This document shows positions 32,645 through 39,927 of a stretch of 39,927 nucleotides of DNA, piece after piece (the stretch's first letter is position 1; each line of letters starts with the position of its first letter). Source of the DNA: an uncultured Pelagibacteraceae bacterium (GTDB taxonomy: Bacteria; Pseudomonadota; Alphaproteobacteria; Pelagibacterales; Pelagibacteraceae); assembly GCA_902627735.1 (NCBI GenBank), contig CACOKI010000011.1:1-39927 (forward strand), written 5' to 3'. The notes under the pieces were generated by a model that was not told the origin of the DNA, searched no databases, and saw only the letters and a program-made list of their open reading frames with translations. Both the position numbers and the translations under genes were made by a program.

Positions 32645-35524
32645 TTACAAAAGGTTATTATTAAATATTTCATCTACAAATTGTAAAGCTTCCTCATGAT
32701 TTTTAAACTTAAAAAACTTTTCTTTCATTTTTTTACTAATTAATTGTCTGATTTCTATTTCTGGATAAGGGATTTTGAAACTCTTCAGTGTAGGTTGGTT
32801 AATACCACCCTGACCTCCTTTGGTTGATGCGTAATTAATATATTTTCTAAAGTTTGATGAATACAAGTATGCAAATGCATACCAATAATCTAATTCCGGT
32901 TTTAGTCTCAATATAAATACATGTTCATTGACAATAGCTTTTTGCTGTAAGTTATTATGCACTAAAATTGTTTTACCCGACCTAGCTCCATCTTTTGTAA
33001 TTAAAATATCATTTTTTTTAATAGTCCATTTAGCTGGACAAGTTGAAAAGTATTCTTCACTTACAAATTCTTTTGATGATAAATCAAATTCACCCCCTTC
33101 ACCAAGATGTCCTCCACCAATAGACAATACACCTTTTTCTATTCTACCAGTGCCTCCTTTTGGTCTTTTACCAGATATCAAATCATCGAGAATAAATTCT
33201 TTTAGAGGTATAAAATCGCAATTAAAATTAGGTGTTAAATCCTCTTCCAAAAAAGGATTAAAAGTACCATCTTTAGAAACAAATTTTTTAAAGTCTAGAT
33301 ATAGTAAAATATCTTTAAATTTATCATTTTTTGATTTTGAGTTTTTAAAATATTTTTCTAAATTTTCACCTAAAAATATTTTTTTTACATAATAAGAAAT
33401 ATAATTCTCATCATTAGTTTTTTCTTCATTGAATAAAATACCATCATTAAAAGTTTGAATGCCCTCAAATCCACGCCTTTCAGAAAACTCATAACCAAGT
33501 AATTTTTTTTGTTTTTTTGATTTTTTGTCATCAGGTGGATCCAAATCAGCAATCAAAATTTTATCATTATTGGGTTTATTTTTTCTGATCATAAACAAAA
33601 TCATTGTTCTCATAGGGGTTTTTCTGAATGCTTTGTCCCCAAGTTTTATCAACGCTTTAATTTCAAAATTCTCTAAAAGAAACTCTCTGGTATTAGAATT
33701 AATTTCATCAGTTGTAGTTAATAAGGACCTTGGTACAATTACCCCAATAATTCCATTTTCCTTTAATAGCTGTTTTGCCCTCTCTAAAAATAAACATTCA
33801 ATTTTATCACTAGTAGGGCTTAAATATTTATATAATGAAAAATTATTTTCCCCATCAATAATTCTATTTTTAAAATTATCAACTGAGTATGGGGGATTTG
33901 CTACAATTATATCAAACACTTGATTATTTTGATCGCTCTTTTCAGATTTTAATAATTTTTTATAATCATGGTTATAGAATGGAAGTAAACCATCGGTGCA
34001 AAAAGTATTTGCATCACCATCTCCATTGAGAAATGAATTTACTTTTGTTGTTTTTGCTAGTCTGTAATCTTTTTCAATTGCATAAACATATTCATTGCAC
34101 CATTTATAATTCTCTTTATTCTGAGTGAAATTATCAACAGCAGTTTTTCCTCCCTCAATCTCTTTAATGTTTAACTCATCAATTACTTTTTGAATTAATG
34201 AAATCATTTCAGTAATAAAATGACCACTACCTGATGCATAATCAATTACATAAGGTAAGAAATTTATATCCTTATTTTTATTCTTATTTTTAATAATATT
34301 TTCAATAGGAATACTATTACAAATAAAAGATGCTAAAGGTATTGGCGTAAAAAATTGTCCAGATTCTTGTTTAATCCCTGTATCTAAAATTTTTTCAAAA
34401 AAGTCACCAAGATATTGATGCTTTGTACTGTATTTAAGTTTATAAGTTTGTAAAAGTTGAACAATTGATTTTACAATAAATGCATTTTCTTCAAAAGTTT
34501 TTTTGTTAAAAATTTCTTTGAATTCAAATTCATTAGAAACAATTGATGTATTTTCATTTAATTTAAGGTACTTTTTGAAGCTATTTAAATTCTTAAAATC
34601 ATCTTCAATTAAATTATTTTTACTATCAAAAATATCAACATTTAAATAATTTTTTGTGCCTTTTATATAAAGATCTTTTAATCTTTTAATAAACGAAGTG
34701 TAGTCGTCACTTTCTAACCACTGAAAATCTAAAGATTTTTTAAAGTTTTGATCCTCATCAAAAATTTTACAAATAAATAAATTAAAAATCTTATTAAATG
34801 CATTTGTTTTATCAGAAACAATATTCCTCCTTAATATTTCAGCAAATTGATTAAAAATGTAACCACCATCATCTGAATTTATATCCCTTAAATCACTATA
34901 GTCTAATCTTTCTATACCTAGTTCGTAAGGTTTTTTACCCTCTTCAAATAAACCTTTAGATATAAAAATTTTGTCCCATTTTTCGTATAAATCTTTCAAA
35001 TTTTTTGAGGATGACATTTCTTTGGTTGGAAGAAAATAATCGTATTGTCTTTGAATAGTGTCTTTTTCAAATTTTGATGTATAAATAGAAACAATCTTAG
35101 TATCTTTTTCATTTAAAAAATAACTGAGTAATTGGTTTTTCTTCCAATCAGTTGTTGTTTTTTCTTTTGAATTATTAAACTCTTTACCAAAAGTCTTACA
35201 ATCAATTAAGGCCCAAGATTTTTTTTTATTGTCTAAAATTTGTACATCACAATAACCAGCGCCAGCATTATGCCCAAGAGAAAAAGGTTTTTCTAAAACT
35301 ATATTCTCACTGTTATAGCCAATATTTAGTAGTTTAATTACAAATTCTAAAACAACTAAATTTTCCTGTTTTTCTTTTAAATCATTTATTGTCTTTCGGT
35401 GAATTTTTATATCACCATAATCAATTACGAAATCTTCTGAAACATATATTTTATTTTTTCCTTTTGAGAATAAATAAGAATTCTCTTTTTCTTTAAAATT
35501 TAATAAAGATAAATATTTTTTCAT
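32645..35524 (-). CDS. Single-chain restriction-methylation-specificity enzyme (type IIG/I-like)
   Basis: A 959-aa fusion. Residues about 55-165 hold a PD-(D/E)xK-like nuclease (Asp93 in CDVQ, Asp108-Cys-Lys110 in LIDCK). About 370-650 is an HsdM-type N6-adenine methylase: GQFFTP at 389-394, SAM motif DYASGSGHF at 428-436, catalytic NPPY at 543-546. About 771-955 is one HsdS-like target-recognition half (IPLKEFILDDLISGKRPKGG onward, ending IPYPEIEIRQLISKKMKEKF). No helicase domain is seen, so it is not a classical type I HsdR. It would cut unmethylated foreign DNA, perhaps phage. It is the main cargo of island 2. Confidence 0.85.
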   Translation of the reverse strand: MKKYLSLLNFKEKENSYLFSKGKNKIYVSEDFVIDYGDIKIHRKTINDLKEKQENLVVLEFVIKLLNIGYNSENIVLEKPFSLGHNAGAGYCDVQILDNKKKSWALIDCKTFGKEFNNSKEKTTTDWKKNQLLSYFLNEKDTKIVSIYTSKFEKDTIQRQYDYFLPTKEMSSSKNLKDLYEKWDKIFISKGLFEEGKKPYELGIERLDYSDLRDINSDDGGYIFNQFAEILRRNIVSDKTNAFNKIFNLFICKIFDEDQNFKKSLDFQWLESDDYTSFIKRLKDLYIKGTKNYLNVDIFDSKNNLIEDDFKNLNSFKKYLKLNENTSIVSNEFEFKEIFNKKTFEENAFIVKSIVQLLQTYKLKYSTKHQYLGDFFEKILDTGIKQESGQFFTPIPLASFICNSIPIENIIKNKNKNKDINFLPYVIDYASGSGHFITEMISLIQKVIDELNIKEIEGGKTAVDNFTQNKENYKWCNEYVYAIEKDYRLAKTTKVNSFLNGDGDANTFCTDGLLPFYNHDYKKLLKSEKSDQNNQVFDIIVANPPYSVDNFKNRIIDGENNFSLYKYLSPTSDKIECLFLERAKQLLKENGIIGVIVPRSLLTTTDEINSNTREFLLENFEIKALIKLGDKAFRKTPMRTMILFMIRKNKPNNDKILIADLDPPDDKKSKKQKKLLGYEFSERRGFEGIQTFNDGILFNEEKTNDENYISYYVKKIFLGENLEKYFKNSKSKNDKFKDILLYLDFKKFVSKDGTFNPFLEEDLTPNFNCDFIPLKEFILDDLISGKRPKGGTGRIEKGVLSIGGGHLGEGGEFDLSSKEFVSEEYFSTCPAKWTIKKNDILITKDGARSGKTILVHNNLQQKAIVNEHVFILRLKPELDYWYAFAYLYSSNFRKYINYASTKGGQGGINQPTLKSFKIPYPEIEIRQLISKKMKEKFFKFKNHEEALQFVDEIFNNNLL

Positions 35525-35553
35525 TTATTAACTATATATTTTTATCCCTACAG

Positions 35554-35572
35554 CTTCTAGTGTACTTCTAGT
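35554..35572 (+). repeat. 11-bp-phased direct repeats, distal end of island 2
   Basis: CTTCTAGT at 35554-35561 and 35565-35572, 11 bp apart, matching 32173-32191. A further pair of GAGACTA heptamers (35658-35664, 35668-35674; 10 bp apart) lies between these and the tRNA fragment. The 172-bp stretch 35525-35696 holds no gene. Confidence 0.75.
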
Positions 35573-35696
35573 TTGAGAGAATTTACTAACCATATTTTTC
35601 AATAAAAATAAGAGTGAGTTTTTAAAAGTGTAAGATTTTGTGATTTTAAGATTGTATGAGACTACCAGAGACTAACTAAATTGTGAATCCTCTGCC

Positions 35697-35736
35697 TTTT
35701 AAGTCCTTTGTGTCTACCAATTTCACCACGAGGGCA
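35697..35736 (-). repeat. Direct repeat, island 2 distal end (tRNA-Leu 5'-half fragment)
   Basis: An exact 40-bp copy of 32050-32089. It holds the 5' acceptor strand, D arm and anticodon loop of tRNA-Leu but no 3' half, so it is not a functional tRNA. It lies 8 bp after the stop of the DUF4910-like gene, which would have been directly upstream of tRNA-Leu before integration. Confidence 0.92.
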
Positions 35737-35744
35737 AGTTTTAA

Positions 35745-37070
35745 CTACTTTAATAATTTTTTTTTTTTTAATTTATTATAAATCTTTAATGTTCTTTTTA
35801 TACTTAAATTAAGTAGATTAGAAATTTTATCAAGATCATTTTTACCATCAGAGTATTGTAAAAAACTCATATAATTTTTTGAGTTAATATCATTTTTCTT
35901 TGTAGATAGTTTTGGATACATGCCTCTTTTGCCCATTTGTGGTTCACAAAGTATTTTATTTAATGGTATTATTTTTTTGTCTAAAATTTTAATTGCCTCT
36001 TTAGCAACTTTAAAGCCACCATTTAAACCTTTTTTTGTTACCAAATCAAAATTGTCTAAAGATGTATGATATTCTGGGTAAGTCCCGTACTTTGACCTAA
36101 AAATTGATGCCACAGGTAAATCAATCCCTGGAGAGTTATACTGTCTTTCATCTGAACCTCTCTCTAAAAATGAAAATGCTCTGAACTTTATTTTCAATTT
36201 TTTATAAGCAGAGATTAAAGAAGAATCACATAATTCATTACCATATTTTGAAAACATACATGAGTGTCTCCTATCATCTCCTATACAACTTAAATTATAT
36301 CCTCCAATAACACTTGATTTTAATTTTTTTAAATTTTTAGAAAGATATGTTATGGAACCTATCGTTTCAGGAATAAATATAAATTTAAGTGTTTTATTTA
36401 ATTTTTTTTTACTAAAGTATTTTATAAGAGCCATAGACACAATTGGTCCGGATAGTTCATTATTTGCCATTGAAGGATGACATATATAAGTTGAAATCAA
36501 AATTGTTTGATCAGATGCTCCTTTAAGGGTCAATTCACCATAATTAAGATTTCCTTTTGGGTTAAATTTAGAGTCTATTACAACTTTAAATTTGTCTTTT
36601 TTGTTATATCTCTTTAAAAACTCAATTTTTTTTTTATGAGAAATACAAAAACCCCAATATTTATTATAATAAGAAGTTATATATGGAATTGCATTTGGTT
36701 GCTTGGGTAATGAATGTAATCTTTTAAATAATTCATTTTTATACAATATTTTATTAATTGGTATTGAGTAACCAACTAAATGTAAATTATTATTTCTAAA
36801 ATCAATTATCTTTTTATTATTCTTATCAATTATATATGCATTTTGAATATTCCATTCCGATGGTATCTTCCAATCAAAAACTCTAATACCCGACTTTACT
36901 TTTTTTATTTTTAAATTAGGAAATTCTTTCTTAATAATTTTAAGTGTTTTTCTCACTCCCTCACCGGTTATACTTCTACATATTGAAAAAAGATCATTTT
37001 TAGCAATATCATAATATTTACCAATTTTGTCATTTTCTTTTAAATTCATAGAATTATTTTCTTTTATCAA
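35745..37070 (-). CDS. DUF4910-like M28-type aminopeptidase domain protein with C-terminal winged helix
   Basis: A 441-aa protein. Metal-ligand-like segments are ISTYICHPSMANNELSGP (about 191-208), FIPETIGS (about 232-239) and LERGSDERQYNSPGIDLP (about 305-322), matching the DUF2172/DUF4910 peptidase-like group found in polysaccharide gene clusters. A C-terminal helix-turn-helix-like stretch (LDKISNLLNLSIKRTLKIYN) follows. The start at 37070 overlaps the methyltransferase by 17 bp; Met at 37049 is an alternative. Substrate unknown. Confidence 0.78.
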   Translation of the reverse strand: MIKENNSMNLKENDKIGKYYDIAKNDLFSICRSITGEGVRKTLKIIKKEFPNLKIKKVKSGIRVFDWKIPSEWNIQNAYIIDKNNKKIIDFRNNNLHLVGYSIPINKILYKNELFKRLHSLPKQPNAIPYITSYYNKYWGFCISHKKKIEFLKRYNKKDKFKVVIDSKFNPKGNLNYGELTLKGASDQTILISTYICHPSMANNELSGPIVSMALIKYFSKKKLNKTLKFIFIPETIGSITYLSKNLKKLKSSVIGGYNLSCIGDDRRHSCMFSKYGNELCDSSLISAYKKLKIKFRAFSFLERGSDERQYNSPGIDLPVASIFRSKYGTYPEYHTSLDNFDLVTKKGLNGGFKVAKEAIKILDKKIIPLNKILCEPQMGKRGMYPKLSTKKNDINSKNYMSFLQYSDGKNDLDKISNLLNLSIKRTLKIYNKLKKKKLLK

Positions 37071-37989
37071 AAGTAAATTTTAAATGTTCTCCGTATAATA
37101 TTTTAGATATTAAATTTTTTTTTTTTGTAACATGTAGTGGTGTTAAAAATCTTCTAATATCTGTTCTTTCAAAGTAATGATCTTTTGGAGTTCGAATATT
37201 TTTAGCACCTATTTTTTTTAAAATGCTTATAGAATATTTCTTATCAAGTTTTTCTGCTTGCTGCATGGGAACTTGTAAAGCATCTTGAAAAAACATAAGA
37301 GTTTCTAAATTAATCAAATTGAAAAATTTTTTAATTGAATTTATAGGATAAAAATTATCTTCTTTAGAAAATATTTGTGCTAAACTTTTTAAATTTTTCT
37401 GCCATAAGTTTATATTTCCACTATCTATTAAATCTTTAAAATTTTTTTCCTCGCGATAAGCCTTTCGTAAAGCAGGTAAAATATACTTTTCTATTAATCC
37501 AGGTTTTTCGAATCCTAAATAGACAAAAGTACTACCACCATACTTTGTTACTCTAAATAATTCTTTTAAGGCTTTTGAAGATGCTCTTTTATTTGGCAAA
37601 TGATACAAAACACCATTACATGCAGTAAAATCCATCATCTCAGATTTAAAGGGTATTTTCGTTATTGATCCTGAAATAAAAGATATTTTTGAAATTGGCA
37701 CTCTTTTTTTTTTAAGCCCTTTTCTTAGTTCAGATTTCCATTTATTTCCAAGATCTAAACAATAAACATGTTTTGCACCAAGATCGATCATTGCCTTAGC
37801 AAAATAACCTGTATTTCCACAGCCTGCATCCAACACTTTTGCATTTTTAAAAAAACTTTTTTTTAAACAATAATTATCTGGATTTACAGCATACTTATAA
37901 AATCTATTAAAAAGTTCATTATGTTTAAAGAAAGTTTTATGTTGGTCAAAATATATTTTTCTAGTTTTTTTTATAATATTTTTACTCAT
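37054..37989 (-). CDS. Class I SAM-dependent methyltransferase
   Basis: A 311-aa protein with SAM motif I VLDAGCGNTGYF (about 69-80), acidic motif II CLDLG, and TACNGVLYHLPN (about 133-144) as motif IV/post-I region. The C-terminal 130 residues form a separate helical part. It overlaps the carbamoyltransferase by 4 bp and lies in a polysaccharide-type operon, so the target is probably a sugar or a polymer end group. Confidence 0.82.
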   Translation of the reverse strand: MSKNIIKKTRKIYFDQHKTFFKHNELFNRFYKYAVNPDNYCLKKSFFKNAKVLDAGCGNTGYFAKAMIDLGAKHVYCLDLGNKWKSELRKGLKKKRVPISKISFISGSITKIPFKSEMMDFTACNGVLYHLPNKRASSKALKELFRVTKYGGSTFVYLGFEKPGLIEKYILPALRKAYREEKNFKDLIDSGNINLWQKNLKSLAQIFSKEDNFYPINSIKKFFNLINLETLMFFQDALQVPMQQAEKLDKKYSISILKKIGAKNIRTPKDHYFERTDIRRFLTPLHVTKKKNLISKILYGEHLKFTFDKRK

Positions 37990-39707
37990 TTGGTAATTAT
38001 ATAATTTCCAATTACAAGAATATCTATATTCGTGTTTTTGAAGGTGTTTATCGCTTGTTCAGGCGTATTTACCATCGGCTGACCCTTAATATTAAAACTT
38101 GTATTAAGTAAAACAGGAATAGATGTTAAATTATAAAATTCTTTAATTAAATTGTAAAACTTTAAATTTGTATTTTTCGAAACAGTCTGAACTCTGCAAG
38201 AATTATCAACATGAACAACTGCAGGAATTTGGTTTGATTTATTTTTTTTTACCTTGCAAGCTATAAGCATATGAGGAGATATTTGGTTTAAATTAAAGTA
38301 TTCTTTATATTTTTCCTCTAAAACAGCTGGAGCAAATGGTCTAAAATATTCTCTAAATTTAACTCTATTATTCAAATAATCTTTCATATTGGCTGGATAA
38401 GGTTTACATAAAATTGATCTATTTCCTAGAGCTCTTGGTCCAAATTCTGAGCTTCCTTGAAACCATGCTACTATTTTTCCCTCTTTAATTAATTTTGCTA
38501 CATATTTAAAAATATTTGATGGTTTTTTATACTTTAATCTTTTAGATTTTATCTCTCTCCTAATTTCTGAATCACTAAATTCCGAACCTAAATAATTGTT
38601 AAACTCTTTTGATAAATCTTTATTTGAAGAAATTTTATTTTTAATACTTAAATAAAGACCACCTAGTGCAAGACCTGAATCACCCGAAGCAGGTTGAACA
38701 AAAATCTTTTTAAATAATTTAAGATCATGAATTTTACCATTTAAAGAACAATTTAGTCCTACTCCACCTGCAATACATAAATTATCTATTTGATATTTCT
38801 TTTTTATTTTTCTTAAATTATCTAATACTATTTCTTCCAATCTAAACTGTAAAGCCGCTGCAATATTTTTATGATGTTGAGTAATTTTTCCATTTGGCTT
38901 TCTTTTATTTCCAAAAAAAGATTTGAATTTTTTACTTACCCAAACATCTCTTTTTAAATGATATGCTATCCATTCTTTATCAATTTTTAATCCTAAATAT
39001 TTAGTTTTTTTTATAATTTTTCTAAATATATCAATATAAGTAAATTTTTTACCTGGAATTTTTTTATACTGGTTTCCATATGGAGCCAATCCCATTACTA
39101 TTCCTTCATCACAATGATGTTTCCAACCTAAAAAATAAGTCACAGCTGAATATATCAAACCAAGTGAATCTGGATAATTAGCTTCAAATTTACATAATTT
39201 AATTTTTCCATTATTTCCAATTGCCAATTTTCCAGTTTCAAATTGTCCTATTCCATCTAAACTTAATATAATTGATTTTTTAAAACCTGATGGAAAATAT
39301 GCACTGGCTAAATGACATAAGTGATGATCATGAGTTGTAAGTTGGCCTTTATATTTAAGTTTTTTTTTTACCTCATCCTCTATTTCTAAATATTTTTTTA
39401 CTCTATCGATTTCTTTAATAAGTCTAGTTAAATCATCTTTATTTTTTAGCGCTGGTTTCAAATATAATTCATTAACAGCAATTTTAAAATCTGTTGTAAG
39501 AATTAAATTATCTATATCCGAAATTTTTAATTCAAATTTTTTTAGACAACTTTTAATAGCATCAATTGGTAAATTTCTTGAGTGTTTACATAAATCATAT
39601 CTTTCTTGTTCTGTTGCTGCTACAATTTTATTTCCAATTGCTAACGCTGCTGAAGTGTCATGACCACCATAATTTATACTTACTTGAATAAATTTAGAGG
39701 AAGACAT
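37986..39707 (-). CDS. NodU/CmcH-family carbamoyltransferase
   Basis: A 573-aa enzyme. The N-terminal Kae1-like domain has NYGGHDTSAALA, ATEQERYDLCKHSRNLP, HHLCHLASAYFPSGF and LCIAGGVGLNCSLNG; the C-terminal domain has WFQGSSEFGPRALGNRSIL. These are the ATP and carbamoyl-phosphate binding features of NodU/TobZ. It would O-carbamoylate a sugar on a surface polysaccharide. Coupled to the methyltransferase downstream. Confidence 0.92.
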   Translation of the reverse strand: MSSSKFIQVSINYGGHDTSAALAIGNKIVAATEQERYDLCKHSRNLPIDAIKSCLKKFELKISDIDNLILTTDFKIAVNELYLKPALKNKDDLTRLIKEIDRVKKYLEIEDEVKKKLKYKGQLTTHDHHLCHLASAYFPSGFKKSIILSLDGIGQFETGKLAIGNNGKIKLCKFEANYPDSLGLIYSAVTYFLGWKHHCDEGIVMGLAPYGNQYKKIPGKKFTYIDIFRKIIKKTKYLGLKIDKEWIAYHLKRDVWVSKKFKSFFGNKRKPNGKITQHHKNIAAALQFRLEEIVLDNLRKIKKKYQIDNLCIAGGVGLNCSLNGKIHDLKLFKKIFVQPASGDSGLALGGLYLSIKNKISSNKDLSKEFNNYLGSEFSDSEIRREIKSKRLKYKKPSNIFKYVAKLIKEGKIVAWFQGSSEFGPRALGNRSILCKPYPANMKDYLNNRVKFREYFRPFAPAVLEEKYKEYFNLNQISPHMLIACKVKKNKSNQIPAVVHVDNSCRVQTVSKNTNLKFYNLIKEFYNLTSIPVLLNTSFNIKGQPMVNTPEQAINTFKNTNIDILVIGNYIITK

Positions 39708-39786
39708 TTTTAATTAGTTGATGATTAGGATTAAAAAATTCTCCAATATAGGTCGGCCACATTAAAGTAATTTGATTTTTACTCAT
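39694..39786 (-). CDS. 30-aa ORF, possible gene remnant or small peptide
   Basis: ATG 39786 overlaps the previous stop by 8 bp (ATGAGTAA), and the stop at 39694-39696 overlaps the carbamoyltransferase start by 14 bp. Product begins MSKNQITLMWPTYIGEFFNP. It reads like the N-terminus of a larger protein, but no other frame continues it. The coupled arrangement is suggestive only. Confidence 0.35.
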   Translation of the reverse strand: MSKNQITLMWPTYIGEFFNPNHQLIKNVFL

Positions 39787-39927
39787 AATTTTTATTTGAA
39801 ATAATATCAAATATTAAAATTTTGACATGTTTTTTATTTGAAATATCTTGATTGCCAATCGGTGCTGAACCATACCATCCAACAGAATACTCAAAATTAT
39901 CTAATTGTCTTTTATTAGGTTTGGTTA
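39779..39927 (-). CDS. C-terminal end of an unidentified gene (cut by window edge)
   Basis: An open frame enters from the window edge and stops at TAA (39781-39779), giving about 48 residues, including LDNFEYSVGWYGSAPIGNQD and ending DIISNKNYE. It is on the same strand as the carbamoyltransferase and probably belongs to the same operon. Too short to assign. Confidence 0.5.
   Translation of the reverse strand, partial: TKPNKRQLDNFEYSVGWYGSAPIGNQDISNKKHVKILIFDIISNKNYE

Larger units (their letters stand above)
32050..35736. mobile_element. Integrase-less genomic island 2 at the 5' side of tRNA-Leu
   Basis: About 3.7 kb lie between 40-bp direct repeats made of the tRNA-Leu 5' half. Cargo is a single-chain restriction-modification enzyme and a 123-aa unknown, both on the minus strand. 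Phased CTTCTAGT repeats sit near both ends. No recombinase is encoded. Most tRNA-borne islands repeat the 3' half and lie downstream; here the element lies upstream, so it must restore the 5' half and provide a promoter for the tRNA. Confidence 0.83.

Noticed and set aside
35697..35736. Possible second tRNA-Leu gene
   Set aside because: Only the 5' half is present; upstream of 35697 the sequence does not continue as anticodon 3' stem, variable arm or T arm.
1..39927. CRISPR arrays, insertion sequences, prophage genes or rRNA genes
   Set aside because: No spaced repeat array, transposase, integrase, phage structural protein or rRNA sequence was seen.

Overview
The window looks like a streamlined, AT-rich marine alphaproteobacterium of the SAR11 / Pelagibacter type. 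This is inferred from low-GC DNA with very short or overlapping intergenic spaces, a translation cluster ordered as in other proteobacteria, a sulfonate/sulfite gene block (xsc, suyAB, tauE-like, aprMBA), and the general style of the proteins. No database search was possible, so the organism is a judgement from gene content.

Layout: (1) 1-3652 is core translation: rplA (partial), rplK, nusG, secE, tRNA-Trp, tuf, tRNA-Gly and tRNA-Tyr on the minus strand, with rlmB divergent. (2) 3686-5630 is a tRNA-Thr gene followed by a small integrated island. A 56-bp exact copy of the 3' part of the tRNA closes it. Cargo is a secreted trypsin-like protease and a double zinc-ribbon membrane protein; there is no integrase. 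(3) 5629-11550 holds a beta-propeller autotransporter-like protein, a small secreted protein, a DAO-type FAD oxidoreductase, a GT39-like membrane protein and a GT2 glycosyltransferase. (4) 11596-19833 is a sulfur block: Xsc and SuyAB release sulfite from sulfonates, and the operon aprM-aprB-aprA-orf116-orf44-tauE-like appears to oxidise or export it. (5) 19868-31997 is housekeeping: HIT protein, pabC-pabA-pabB, MFS carrier, metC, mnmA, DUF3553-cysQ, recX, an ABA4-like protein, a DsbA-fold isomerase, rhodanese, a GT-A-like protein and nadK. Several small genes sit among these. (6) 32003-35736 is tRNA-Leu(UAA) with a second integrase-less island, this time on the 5' side of the tRNA and closed by a 40-bp exact copy of the tRNA 5' half. 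Cargo is a single-chain restriction-methylation-specificity enzyme and an unknown 123-aa protein. (7) 35745-39927 is the edge of a surface-polysaccharide-type cluster: DUF4910-like peptidase, methyltransferase, NodU-family carbamoyltransferase and a partial gene.

The most interesting signal is what the two islands share. Each is tRNA-anchored, carries two minus-strand cargo genes and no recombinase. Each has, just inside both ends, short direct repeats spaced exactly 11 bp (about one helical turn): GTTGTCA-type in the tRNA-Thr island and CTTCTAGT in the tRNA-Leu island. The repeat sequence differs between islands but its layout does not, which suggests a family of cargo-only integrative elements whose ends are recognised by recombinases supplied in trans. 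The tRNA-Leu island also seems to rebuild the 5' half of an essential tRNA and to bring its own promoter, which would drive tRNA-Leu and the nadK gene that starts 5 nt after it.
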